This document shows, one piece after another, positions 17,943-29,316 of a stretch of DNA of 64,000 nt. The DNA lies in assembly GCA_945859605.1 (NCBI GenBank), contig OX243814.1, positions 43,492,005 to 43,556,004 on the forward strand, read 5' to 3'. Source of the stretch: Lumbricus rubellus. Its lineage: Eukaryota > Annelida > Clitellata > Crassiclitellata > Lumbricidae. How positions within the stretch are numbered: the stretch's first letter is position 1; each line of letters begins with the position of its first letter. The notes under the pieces are model-generated. The model was given only the letters and a program-made list of their open reading frames with translations, was not told the DNA's origin and searched no databases. The translations under genes were made by a program, and so were the position numbers.

Positions 17943-18052
17943 AATAATAAAAGACCTCTTGGTTGACAGTCCAGCGCGCTAACCACTGTACTACCGAGCA
18001 CCCCCCTCAGGAAATAATAAAAGACATCCAGAGGGCAAATATTACATCTACT
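17943..18052 (-). repeat. Polinton right terminal inverted repeat
   Basis: Perfect inverted copy of 3031-3140, ending in CT on the plus strand. The tRNA-like half is at 17953-18002. Confidence 0.95.
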
Positions 18053-18058
18053 GGGAAA
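18053..18058. repeat. Polinton target-site duplication, right
   Basis: GGGAAA directly after the right terminal CT; identical to 3025-3030. Confidence 0.92.
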
Positions 18059-18328
18059 AATTTCCCATTTTTCCAATTGGCACTATATCAGTTTTTCTTA
18101 GAATTTCTCCCTGAACTCAAAAATATCATGTTTTTACTTGTAGCACCAAAAGGCACAATGTTACACTAACAACCCGGACTATTAGACATGACAAGTTTCC
18201 GGGAGTGAATATGTTTGGCTGATCTCGTTTCATAAATACAGTTAACATTCATGGCGACCCTAAGACTAACCATGTGGACCCAGTTTCGTCGGTTCATAGA
18301 ATTTGAATGATATAGTCACAGTGGAAAA

Positions 18329-18360
18329 GGCGCTGTATTAATTGCAATTAATACAGCGCC
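18329..18360. repeat. Perfect 32-bp palindrome
   Basis: GGCGCTGTATTAATTG followed by its exact reverse complement. The half AATACAGCGCC repeats once more at 18361-18371. It lies in the host intron 46 bp from the exon at 18406. Confidence 0.9.
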
Positions 18361-18405
18361 AATACAGCGCCTTGTTAACATACAATATTATTATAATAGA
18401 CATAC

Positions 18406-18590
18406 CACAGCTGAAGGTGGTCTTGTGAAGAGAGTGTTGTTGGATGAGGAACCTGGACAGTCGTTCAGTCCGCACCATTCGATCAACTGTTCATCATCCA
18501 GATCAGTCGTCTGATTGTAGTAATCAGAGAAGGATGACGAGGAAGATTGACCCAAAATAGTGGACGAAATGATCGATCCAAAAACACTGT
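18406..18590 (-). CDS. UNC93A-like gene A, exon 2
   Basis: 185-bp exon with acceptor GTACAG and donor GTATGT. It encodes a luminal-loop segment containing DYYNQTTDLDDEQLIEWCGL and NDCPGSSSNNT, matching gene B exon 46149-46336, which is one codon longer. N-Q-T and N-N-T offer glycosylation sites. The next exon downstream is at 2074-2325, so the Polinton lies in the intervening 16,080-bp intron. No equivalent of the first coding exon (gene B 46878-47646) is found to the right, so the gene is 5'-truncated in this window. Confidence 0.85.
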
Positions 18591-18857
18591 CTGTACGAGT
18601 AAATTTGTAAGTAAAGGTTATTAACATTCGACAACTTCTCTGCACAGCAATTGTAGATAGGGCTAAAGTAGTGAACTGGATTATGCAAATGCGAGTGGTA
18701 CACAAATTAATTTGTAGCGAGGTGGATAAATTGTCTCTGCTGATGTAATAGCCTTTTAAAGACCTAATTAAAGTATGTTGGTCAATATCTGATTAAATAG
18801 AGCCAGAAATAGACATAAGGTCCACTATAATATTAATATAGGTGTTGCTAAAGTTAA

Positions 18858-19035
<178 letters not shown>

Positions 19036-19679
19036 ATACTGTAGTGGTGACACAGCGAGAAATGCGAGACAGCAAGACAGAGAAACATAGTGACCGCGAG
19101 GTCCGAGATACTATGAAGCCACTACCATGAGAATGGAGAGTAGGAAATGGTGACTACGTGTGCGAACACTTAATTTAGCGCATTTCACACCTCTTACGGG
19201 GCTTCTATAAGGATTTTTCTCGCCCGAGGCAAGGAAAATTCTTCAGCGTCTATGAAACTAAAAACACATGTGCTCAAGCCTGAATTGCATAGACCTCGTC
19301 CTCGGTGTGTGGTGTGAAGGTTGATATTGCTATTATGTCTATTATAATTGTTTAATTATTTACTTGGACCGAGGTTTCAGTGGTCCCGGGATTTAGAAAA
19401 AGTTGCTATTAGAAACAGTATTTCTAATTTTATTCAAAAGCATTTATGATTGTGATTTTTGTGAGCTTATAAGTGAAGAATAATATCCATGTTCTTGGAG
19501 CACTCTTGATCCCATATCCAGCCAGCAATGTGTCACCGCTGTCACAATGGTGGCTGTCCGATATGGCAAACAAACGATGGCCAAGAAAAGTTATGGGAAA
19601 GGAAGCAAAGAAACTCAGATAAAGGAAAATATAGGAAGACGGGGCAATAAGCGGATCAGAAATCTACGACTCTCTGCTG

Positions 19680-20100
19680 AATGCTCTATGCATTCCCTAA
19701 GCTTTTCTATACATTTTCTATAGGCCCTACATTTTCTATGCTCTTTCTATGCATTTTCTATGCATTCCATAAGCTTTTCTATACATTTCTGTGCATTTTC
19801 TATGCATTTTCTATACATTTTTATGCATTTTCTATGCCTTTCTATGCGCATTTCCTAAGCTTTTCTATACATTTTCTATACATTTTCTATGCTCTTTCTA
19901 TACGCATTTTCTATGCATTTTCTATGCATTCCCTAAGCTTTTCTATACATGTTCTATACATTTTCTATGCTCTTTCTATACGCATTTTCTATGCATTTTC
20001 TATGCATTTTCTATTTTTTATGCTTTTATATGCATTTTCTAAGCTTTCTATACATTTCTACGCATTTTCTATGCCTTTTTATGCGTTTCCTAAGCTTTCT
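19680..20100. repeat. Minisatellite based on CATTTTCTATG
   Basis: Tandem units of about 10-12 bases (CATTTTCTATG, CTTTCTATA) with a higher-order unit of about 90 bases (compare 19860-19945 with 19935-20010). Noncoding despite open frames. Confidence 0.9.
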
Positions 20101-20499
20101 TTCCGAATAGACAATGTCGTCGTAAAGAATCCTGGCAGCACAACGATCCCACATCTCGTCGTCGTCGTTCAATCCATGTTACGAACTTACGGCTAATTAT
20201 TTCCGGCCAAGTACCAATAAATCGCGCTGATTCCCCCGTCGGACGTCGAGTGTTCCCTCCAGCGCTGTAGCTGCCTCCGGTCGCCTCCGGTCGCCGGTCG
20301 GTCGCCCGTCGCCCGCCGGGGAGCCTCTTCCCCGTCGGCCTCTGACCCGTCGCGATCACGGTCGCGTCATAGACAAGAATTCCGCCGCCTGCTTCAGAAA
20401 TTTGCGGTCGTTGAGGGGTAAGAAAGACCGGAGGAAGATGCTGGGTCGATTAAACACAGGGGACGATAAAGCGCCTGCGACGAAGAAAGCTGGGAGAGG

Positions 20500-20890
20500 G
20501 AGTGGGAGAGACTGTGACAGGCAGAGGGACGCATACTGAAGTAGAGACAGTGATAGGCAAGGGGACACAGACTGATAATTATAGAGACAGTCATGGGCAA
20601 AAAGACACGGATAAACTCAGGGCCAAGCAATGGCAGGCAAAGAGAGACACAGACTGAGACAAAGACAGCGATAGGCAAAGAAGCACAATCATGATTCTAA
20701 TATATATAGAGTCAGTGATAGGCAAAGAGACACGGATAGAAACAGAAACAGTGAAAGGCAAAGACTGAGACAGAGACAGTGATAGGCAAAGAGACACAGA
20801 CTGGGACAGGGATAGTGATAAGCAAGGAGACACAGGCAGAGGCAAAGTGATATGGACAGCCACTGGGGCACAAGTATAGTGACAAGTAAA
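20500..20890. repeat. Minisatellite AGAGACAGTGATAGGCAAAG
   Basis: Diverged tandem units of about 25-60 bases around GACAGTGATAGGCAAAGAGA and CACAGACTGAGACAGAGACA. No gene. Confidence 0.85.
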
Positions 20891-22467
20891 ACGACCTTCC
20901 GCGATGTTGGTGATATGTGATAATGGAAAATGGATTACTGGCAAAAAGCAGAGACTGCAGCTCTACATGTATATCAACGAACAAAGGACAGACGACAGAC
21001 GATGTGCCAAGATAATAAGCAGAGAGACCAATGGTCTAATGCGCAGACAGTCTCCCCCAAGTTCCACTCCCTGGTCCTGTTCCTGTCCCTCCCTCTCTTT
21101 CTTCTCCCTCTTCCTTTTGTCTCCCTCTCCTTCTACCTATATGCCCTCCTCCTACTCCTGACACCCTCTCACACACACTTGCCATTGCTACCAATCCCTC
21201 TTTTTCCGCAACACTCTCCCTCCTTGCTCATATCTCTTCCCCCATTGTCACTTCCTCATTTCATTTCGCTAAGCCACTCAATCCGTTCTTGCCTCTTGAT
21301 CGTTCTTCGTAGTCATTGGCCACGTCTCTATCATAGATCTATGTTTTTCGTTTAGCTTAGGTTTTGAACCCTCAGAGTGTCTACCAGCCATTCAGGCTAA
21401 TTGAATTTTTCCACCATATAGCCTACGTTCAAATAGCCTACACCAAGCTATAGCCTTGTTAACGCAGGTTTATGTGGTGGTAGTTGCAGTTTAACGTCAC
21501 TGTGTGGTATTGTGGTAACAATGACCATTAGCGACGCCATCCTCCTTTATCCAGGCTTGGGACTGGCACTGGCAGAGTGCAACCAGTGGCAGGTTTCTGT
21601 GATGTTATCTATTGCATTGAAAGTTACTTTGTACCAGCTGATACCGTAGTAGAATTCTGTAGTGTATTTTTAGCCCTGATGTAATGGCATTTCAATTTAT
21701 TTTTCTGCCACAGTATTTGATGGCGTCAACGTTATTTTCATCTCGTGAAATGCATTTTCGTGTCATTATACGTTATGATGGCATACATTGTTATGTAACG
21801 GTCATCATATGAAACTCCATCAGTCTGTCTGATTGTCACGCGACTGCGGATGATCGAGCATGACTATGATGACTGCCAACGGCTCAGCGATTACAACAGA
21901 CGTTCGTGACAACGTATGCAGCTGCAATGCTGACTGTCAGGACTACTATGTCATGTACCACGATGACCGCAAACCTTTCGTTTTTGTGGTTTTTGTCGTC
22001 TCCAGACGGGTGCTTTTTTCACGAACCGCGGTGTTACTGCCCGACACTTAATCACGCAGAACACCCGTCCATCACAATTTCTGGTCTATTGGTCGCTCTC
22101 AGGCGATTGAACTTCTAAGTGAGGTGAAACGGAGCTTTGTGATGCAATTTGGACAAAGTCCGCATGGTTCTTAGACTGTGATTATTATATTGACATAACA
22201 AAGAAAAAGGTTAGTTGAGATTGACCTTCGTGCATAGAGAAGATAAACTCAGATGAAGTGGAAATCACGAATTACTGCAGAATATAATCATTTGCCTACT
22301 CATCCACATGGGAGCGTTGCGTGATGAGTTGATCAGACTTCAATGCTACATGTACCTGTCTAATCTCGTTGCTCATCATTTCTTGCGCTAAGATGTCCAC
22401 GCAGACGGGTCGAGAATCCTACGTCGTGGTAAGCTCTTTCACATAGGAGAATATCAGACAATTATGG

Positions 22468-22590
22468 GTGAGCGCCTTGTCGAAGCCTCGAAGGTCGCTA
22501 GACAGTGGCTAGAAGTCGATTCGAACCTTCGACGCTGCGGTCGCAAGGCAGCGAACATGCCAATGTGCCACCGCGTCCCAGCAATTACGA
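22468..22590 (-). mobile_element. tRNA-derived SINE fragment
   Basis: On the minus strand a tRNA-like head (GGTGGCACATTGGCATGTTC, B-box GGTTCGAATCGAC) is followed by a tail including CGACCTTCGAGGC. It is diverged from the 1229 and 31432 copies. Confidence 0.6.
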
Positions 22591-23814
22591 GAAACATGTC
22601 ATTATTCTTAGTCAGTATGAAGATTGAGTCACAGCATAAAGCATAAGCTTAGTCTATTCCAATACGCGATTTCAAAGAAATAATAATATTTCATACACTT
22701 CAGTGACTACAATAACGTATTAATGTGTTGACTTGAGTTAAATATTCATCTCTCTGAACTAAACTTTTAAGTTTTAACCCATGATCTGCATAAGAAAAAG
22801 GAACACTTTGGTGGGGTTAGAATTGTTCCAGTGAAAAGTTATTTGTTAAAACCCACACCCTACTGTTTACTTTGGTTTCTGGAGACCCGCAGAAGGTATC
22901 GCAATTCTTTTGGGCGTCTTTCTTTTCGTACAAACGTTTTAATGGGTTTTTTTTTATCTGCAGGCTCCTCTTTTTCAGCATCTATCCTGTTTGCACACAA
23001 CGTCTTAATGCTGTTGTTTTTTCGATGCACCATTACACAATCGACGACCGGCGAGGATGACCGTTAATTCCAGAACAACAATGTTCCTCTGACAATTTAT
23101 CGAAGCCTGTGGGATTACTCATAGTTACATCGGCCAAAACAAACAAACAAAAAATATAAAACATAAATGATAAATGATCCCGACATTTTTTTATCACCTG
23201 AGGGATCATTGTCTGCATCGGCGCAAAAAACAAATATAAAAATAGAACATAATAAAATAGAACATAAAAGCCGAAGCAGCTAACTGAAGTAGTCATTTTT
23301 AGAATGTTTATGATTTTTTCGTTTTCTTTAAGAAGAAGTAATTATAATAATTTTAAAAGAAAATAATTATCATAAATCTTGTGAAAACCCGCTTACACAC
23401 AACTGATTTCGGCAACTTTCACCTACAGTAACTGTCGCTAGGATTAAGTCAGTTTTTCAATGGAGCCATTAAGAAGTTTGTTTATGACTTTCTCATGATG
23501 ATCTCACCTTTTCGTGTTTTCCATAAACATATGTTACTTAAGGCTTTGAATTTACATGCTGCAGTTAAGTCCACTTCCTCTTAGTCTCGTGGTTTAGAGC
23601 GAGCTTCATTTTGCCACTCGGATTTTCTTTTGACAGTAAATTCGTATTTTTCAGCAAGGAAAATATTGGTCTTAAAACTGTATGTAGGCTAAGGGATAGC
23701 CTACGTATGGTTGCGTCGTTATTGAAAGCCGTCACCCCAACGCTCGTATACATTGGTTTCCAGTGTATAGAAATAGAGTGAGCTGTTACTTTTTCTCTTT
23801 CCTTTACGTACATG

Positions 23815-23833
23815 CACGCTCTCTCTCTCTCTT

Positions 23834-23872
<39 letters not shown>

Positions 23873-24055
23873 GCCTGTCTCTCTGTCTCTCGGCCTCTTT
23901 TTCTCTCTGTCTCTGTCTCTCTCTGTTTGTCTCTGTCTCTGTCTCTCTTCCCCTCTCTCTCTGTCTCTCTGTCTTTCTCTGTCTCTCTATCGCTTTCTCT
24001 TTGTCTCTGTCTGTCTCTGTCTGTCTCTATCTGTCTCTCTCTGTCTCTGTCTATG

Positions 24056-24086
<31 letters not shown>

Positions 24087-24120
24087 TCATTTTTCATTTC
24101 TCTCTTCTTACTCTCTCCAT
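23815..24120. repeat. (CT)n / (CTGT)n microsatellite
   Basis: About 300 bases of CT dinucleotides with interspersed CTGTCT units. The leucine/serine-rich frames across it are artefacts. Confidence 0.95.
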
Positions 24121-25006
24121 ATCTCTTTCTATATAATTATATTATTTTCCTCTCCTTGTGTCTCTTCGTATCTTGCTTTCGCCCCCTTACCTTCTCTGTG
24201 TCTCTCTCTTTCCTCACGTTCCCTGACCACGACTGGTATTGAGTTCAACAGCACATCGTAAAGACGGCATAAATGTCTGGCGATATGCAGCAGTAAATTC
24301 CCTGTAATGGTTCTGCGATTATGGAGCCGCGTGAAATATCTGCTCTTACCACGCAGTTACTTTTTTGGAAATGTCTGCACGCGTATAACAAATAGTGTGG
24401 ATAGCACGCCTCAAACTGACAACTCGCTCATGAAAAATTAGGTGGTCCTTTTTGTGTTTAACTTTAGAAATTGTAGTTTATGATGACGATTAGATCTGCT
24501 CTATTTCACGCGGTAGGCCTACATTGTAGGGTGCTATACCGGGGGGGTGGGTGAAACTTAATTTTTGCTATTCTCTTCAGTAATAGGTCTTAAAATATGA
24601 TTTAGATGTGAAGAATTATTCTAATATGCTATTACTTAGTCTTTTAAGATCGGGCAACATTAATTTTTTAACTTCGTAAATCTGTATTTGAATAAAGGTA
24701 GGCCTACATCAGCGACATGTTGAAAAGTCACGTTAAAAAGCATCGGTTAATGCCAATAAAATCTTAGTTTTTCTGCATAAAACGTATGATACTGAGGACA
24801 GATCATCCCAATGTAGGCTAATCATAAAGCAACCCATTTGAAAGCAATGAAAAATCAGTTAATATACTTAATAAGAAATTTTAGCATTAAATTTCATAAA
24901 GTCTGCTTTATATTGTTCTTTGACGTCAGTCACCGACTTACTCCTTGATCGTTGATGTTGTTGGCTCTCATTATGTCCTTTAATATGGAGAAAATGTTGT
25001 AACTTG

Positions 25007-25068
25007 CAAATCGTTTGAACAGCTTTTGCATAATATTATTTGAAGGCTGTTCAAACGCTTGCAAGTTC
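25007..25068. repeat. Imperfect inverted repeat
   Basis: AACTTGCAAATCGTTTGAACAGC pairs with GCTGTTCAAACGCTTGCAAGTT around a loop of about 25 bases; two to three mismatches or gaps. Purpose unknown. Confidence 0.6.
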
Positions 25069-25759
25069 CAACCTGCTAAATTGACTCCGAATTTACATTA
25101 ACCGTGGACTAGGGTCTATGAACTGTCTTTAATAATCTTAGTTTTTGACTTCAAACTGATACAACGCAATATGATTATAATTCGCTGTAGGAAAGGTTGA
25201 TCACATGATATTACAGGAATCGAATTTAACTGTCTGCAGCCATGCAAGGCGTCCATCATGTCCTACTGCTCAATTTATTAGCGCCATCTGCCGAATGGAA
25301 GGTTGAGAAGACCTTTGGGAAGGTATAGCGGGAAGCCAGAGTGCTTACCATTATCCAGAAATCCCTACTCAAATCATCTCCCATTGCACATAAAGGACAT
25401 TCGCAGCTGTTAGTCTGCTGCTGTCTGATCGACAAATTTAATAATCTCCAACGAATTTACGCAACTGATAAGTGCCATATAAATATACCCATTAATTATT
25501 TAATGAATAAGGTAATTAACATTGCTGCACTGTTTTATGTATCGTTCATGCTTTACGGCTTTGTTTTGCCGTGCCGTTCATTTAAGCTTTTCGTGCACAA
25601 TTATACACAAGTGAGGACTGAGGAGGTGGGCGTCACTAATTGGTAATTAATTGTTAATTATTACATAATTTGCAAGAGAATAAACTATTCGTGTATTCGC
25701 ATACATCGCATAAGTCATTCGTACATAATTATTATTTCCTATTGCATACTGATACCCTT

Positions 25760-25930
25760 ACACCTTCTTCCTCCTCTTCCTCTTCTTTCTTCTTCTTCGT
25801 CTTCTTCTTCTTCTTCTTCTTCTTCTTCATCTTTCTCACCCTCTTATGCATCTTGTTCTTTTTTTGCTTTTTTCTTCTTGTTCTTCATTTGCTTTTTGTT
25901 CTTGTTCTTCTTCTTCTTCTTCTTCTCATT
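25760..25930. repeat. (CTT)n microsatellite
   Basis: Polypyrimidine tract of TTC/CTT triplets with short interruptions. Confidence 0.95.
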
Positions 25931-26343
25931 ATTATTGTTGCATTTTTAATTAATTTTTTACCCGATGTATCCTTGATACCTCGGTAGTTCGGCCTTGTAT
26001 TATTATTATAATGATAATTTTTATTATTATCATTATTAGTAGTAGTAGTTGCTGCTGCTGCTGTTATTGTTGCGGTTGCAGTGGTAGTATAATTATTATT
26101 ATTATTTTGTTGTTGCTACTGTTCTTAGTGCAGTTTCTTCAGCTGCTGCAGTTGTTATGACTGCGAACATTTTTAACCGACATAGTCACAAAGAAATCTG
26201 AATCCGAGTCGTGGAATAATGACCAGCATCCGCTTTGCATTCGTTTCACATAAACAGTTTCTTATATCATCACGTCCGCTACTCTTCTAATTGAAAGCGA
26301 AGACGACGTGTTTATCAATGACGTGTCAATTTCCGTTTCCTAG

Positions 26344-26712
26344 GTAACCAAGATGTTGGCCGTCGTCGTCTGCGTATTTGCTGTTCTCTGGCTGCCGTAC
26401 CGCGCCTACGTCGTCTACAACTCGTTCGCTCGACATCGCTTTAAGGATCTCTGGTTCCTACTCTTCTGTCGGTTGATGGTCTACATCAACAGCGCCATCA
26501 ATCCCATCCTATACAACGCAATGTCCGTCAAGTTCCGCTGGGCATTCCGCCGTCTCCTTTTCTGCGGTAAGCACCCGCCGACGCACGAGGGCCTCAGCCA
26601 ATACACGCAGGTGTCGCACGCAACGTCGGCGGCCGTGGCGCAGGAGTACGTCGAACTGCGCAGCGCCACGCAGCAGCAGAGAGTCAGCACCGTTCATTCC
26701 TCTCATAAGTAG
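26344..26712 (+). CDS. TRH-receptor-like GPCR, last exon (TM6-TM7 and tail)
   Basis: An exon opening after the acceptor TTTCCTAG and ending at TAG 26710-26712. It encodes [20 protein letters not shown] (TM6 with the C-x-x-x-W-x-P-Y-type switch), then an extracellular loop, [20 protein letters not shown] (TM7 with the N-P-I-L-Y form of NPxxY), and helix 8 [13 protein letters not shown] with a palmitoylatable cysteine. The combination is closest to thyrotropin-releasing-hormone receptors, class A peptide GPCRs coupling to Gq. The tail is short. The exon with TM1-5 should lie to the left on the plus strand, but none is found in the window, so the gene is incomplete here. The exon is GC-richer than its surroundings. 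Confidence 0.85.
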   Translation, partial: VTKMLAVVVCVFAVLWLPYRAYVVYNSFARHRFKDLWFLLFCRLMVYINSAINPILYNAMSVKFRWAFRRLLFCGKHPPTHEGLSQYTQVSHATSAAVAQEYVELRSATQQQRVSTVHSSHK

Positions 26713-27234
26713 ACGCGGAGAATAGCGTTGGAAATGATTGTTATTGTTGTTGTGACGTCAGAGAATGGCGGTACATCACACGTCATGGCAGCCATCTTGT
26801 TGCGAACGTATCACCCAGTATTATAAACATGTACGAGAGAGACGGGGGCTTTGCATCATTGCATGGCCTATCGGACTTCCACTAGACTTCTACGTACAGT
26901 GGAATACCATTATTCTTGAAGTCACACTTGAAACGGCTATCGACTCAGCAAACTATCATTCCAATATGGTAATCGCTAGATAATTATTATTACGCACGTT
27001 AACGGCGCTATAGAAGTCATTGAGTCAATTGAGATTTATATATCGCATCCAAAGAATAGCCTATTGTAAATGCGATCCTTGCATTTTGGACGATGCTGGA
27101 TTTCGATAATAGTGAGATGTTCCTGATTTATTTCCTGAATAAGTGAAAGCAAGTTGTGATGCAGGAAAGGCCGTCGTCGGTAGGCTCCCGCATACATGTA
27201 GAGCCAATCAGTTCATCGCTGAATGATACTGAAC

Positions 27235-27320
27235 AGATCATCTGTGACCTGTCCCAGAGTGGATTCGAACCCACAACAGTCGAACTCGTTGAGCAACAGC
27301 CATTCTCTGCAGCCGTCTAT
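27235..27320 (-). repeat. tRNA-like / SINE fragment
   Basis: On the minus strand, GTTGCTCAACGAGTTCGACT then GTGGGTTCGAATCCACTCTG resembles a tRNA anticodon/T-arm with a good B-box. No intact A-box is seen. Confidence 0.45.
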
Positions 27321-27447
27321 GCAATTGATGCGAGCGATTTGAGTGACGACTATGTAACAACAGCTCTGTTGTATATAATATAATTATATATAATATGTAT
27401 TCTTTAGCGTAGAACATTGTATGTAGAAAGCGATGTAGGCCATGATC

Positions 27448-27590
27448 ATAGGCGCAACCACCCTATGGGACCCACGGGACGCGTTCCCCCAACTTTTGAG
27501 TGGTCCCCTAACTTTATTATTATGGTCCCCCAACTTTTAGGACGTGATTCATTATGGTCCCCCCAACTTTTAGGACGTGATTGCACCTAT
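27448..27590. mobile_element. Short MITE with 10-bp flanking direct repeat
   Basis: Ends ATAGGCGCAACCAC and GTGATTGCACCTAT are imperfect inverted repeats. GGCCATGATC flanks it on both sides (27438-27447 and 27591-27600). The interior holds three copies of GGTCCCCCAACTTTTAGGACG-type units. Confidence 0.65.
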
Positions 27591-28089
27591 GGCCATGATC
27601 ATGTACACATTGTATTATAGTGATCATAAGCTGATGCACATGTATGCTGACAACGATAGACAATTCGGTTCCATGCACAACATTGCACATGCTGAGATCT
27701 TATGCGACGTCGAAAACATTCAAAAGTGTTGCGGTGCATAAAGATCGCACGTGGACCAATATTATTATATTGAAAGCGGAGTAATGCTGAGGCCATACGA
27801 CGACCACCGCTGTGGAAAAACATTTGGATCTTTCGACTAATAAGCTTAATATTTATAATATGCCATTCATTACATTGGACCAGAAGTCGTTTGGTTCGTC
27901 GGTACATAAAGTACCAAAAGATAGCCTATGTTGTATTTCCTGTGTGGACTTTGTTTTGTCGTTTTCATATTGTGCATCACGTGAACAATGCAAACTTTAA
28001 TCGTGAATAATAAATATTATTACTCACGCACATAATATAGCATTGTAGCAGCTATAGCCTACTATTAAGTCTCTTGTAGGCTACATCCT

Positions 28090-28230
28090 TTTAATTCATG
28101 ATCGTCGTTTTCATCATCGTCGTAATCATCATTGGCGTCATCATCATCACTATCATCGTCAACGTCAACATCATCATCATTGTCGTCGTCATCGTCATCA
28201 TCATCATTATCACCATCATCATCACTGTTA
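28090..28230. repeat. (ATC)n microsatellite
   Basis: CATCAT/CGTCGT triplets; reads as Asp-rich on the minus strand, which is an artefact. Confidence 0.9.
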
Positions 28231-28274
28231 CAATTGCCGCGGTTATTAAAATGTTCTGATACAGTATTAAATAC

Positions 28275-28389
28275 TTTAGCAGCCAATTTATTTGTGATTT
28301 GACCTGCAGAGTTTTAATATCGGCAATAAAATTGTTATTGCTGATATTAAAACTCTGCAGGTCAAATCACAAATAAATTGTCTGCTAAA
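28275..28389. repeat. Near-perfect 55-bp-arm hairpin
   Basis: Arms 28275-28329 and 28335-28389 are inverted copies with two mismatches and a 5-base loop. This could be a foldback element or a recently templated palindrome. Confidence 0.85.
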
Positions 28390-29231
28390 CTAGACCCGCG
28401 GTTTAAAAACTGACGCTTTACATGAATTCAAAAATAAAATGTTGATAGATTCCCAGGCTGACGTCGTATTCATTTACAAAACGCAGGAGTGTCGTATGTC
28501 ATCAGTGTTGGCCTATAAGACAAGCTAGTGTAGGATTGGGGAAATACCTACTTCAAATAGCTAGAAAACGACCCCGTATTTTGTTTTCAAATTTACCCAT
28601 CAGTGGTAATGTCACTGTCCAGAACCCTGTTTACAAACTAGGCTATGAACAAGTTGCGAATTCGCAATTGCCCATCTTAAAACTTACGCAAATCCAGATC
28701 CCAAAGTCAACGTATTCCGGCTACAAATTACTAGAAATGGCTGCAATGTCTTCTCTCCCGTAAATATTGCGAAAAACTGGTCCATAGAAGACCCAGTAAC
28801 CCAAACAGCATTCACATGACAGTCACCATGTGTTAAAACCAGATGCAGGTATAGACTATTTCAACATGCAAGGTATGCGAGAACACAGCATGGTGCGACG
28901 GTGTGTGCCAGTACACGGAGTTGAGCATCCATCCATCCATCAATCACCTTGCCGCTCGTATAATTAACTATTAGACTTATTAATTACATCGGAGAGACAA
29001 TACGTCAATCATTTGAGACAATAACTGTTGTCTGACCTACTTACTCGCTGTATCGTTGAATACGACACGTTCAAACAACGGAAGTTGTAGCTACAAACGC
29101 TACAACACATCACCGGAAATAGTGACTATCTCACAGCTGCAGTACGTGCTTTCCCACTGTGCCAGGTATGCAAGCGATTGACTGCGTGGTGGACATTCCG
29201 ACATGAAACACGATGTGAGGCAACGGTTTGG

Positions 29232-29237
29232 TATAAA
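29232..29237 (+). promoter_or_regulatory. TATA box of the secreted-protein gene
   Basis: TATAAA 85 bases before the start codon at 29317, leaving a 5' leader of about 50-55 bases if transcription starts about 30 bases downstream. Confidence 0.6.
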
Positions 29238-29316
29238 TTGCCATGATCGGTAACGATGAAGTAGTAGTTCACAGTTCAAGACCTTTCTGGTTGTTTGCCT
29301 TCGTCCGCATTTCAAC

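Larger units (their letters stand above)
3031..18052 (-). mobile_element. Complete Polinton/Maverick element, TIR to TIR
   Basis: A 15,022-bp element with the full Polinton core: protein-primed polymerase B, retroviral-type integrase with chromodomain, FtsK/HerA-type packaging ATPase, adenain-like protease, double-jelly-roll major capsid protein and penton. Termini begin 5'-AG, as known for Polintons, and the 110-bp inverted repeats are identical. The 6-bp target duplication GGGAAA at 3025-3030 and 18053-18058 is perfect and of the length expected for this superfamily. Genes are packed with 16-70 bp gaps, mostly on the minus strand, with two on the plus strand at the integrase end. Identical TIRs and intact duplication argue for a young insertion, yet polymerase, protease and capsid frames are broken, so it is probably non-autonomous. 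It sits in an intron of UNC93A-like gene A. Confidence 0.97.
26713..29230. other. Intergenic DNA with small repeats
   Basis: Downstream of the GPCR exon. It holds a tRNA-like fragment (about 27235-27320), a MITE (27448-27590), an (ATC)n microsatellite (28090-28230) and a long hairpin (28275-28389). No gene recognised. Confidence 0.65.

Noticed and set aside
19681..20196. 171-residue Phe/Tyr/His-rich frame
   Set aside because: Built from the CATTTTCTATG minisatellite; no domain and no flanking signals.
20090..20360. GC-rich frame with Arg/Gly/Thr composition
   Set aside because: Composition-driven; contains CGGTCGCC-type repeats and no family resemblance.
23719..24261. Long Leu/Ser-rich and Arg/Glu-rich frames
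   Set aside because: Caused by the (CT)n repeat lacking stop codons.
28065..28286. Asp-rich acidic protein
   Set aside because: Translation of an (ATC)n microsatellite.
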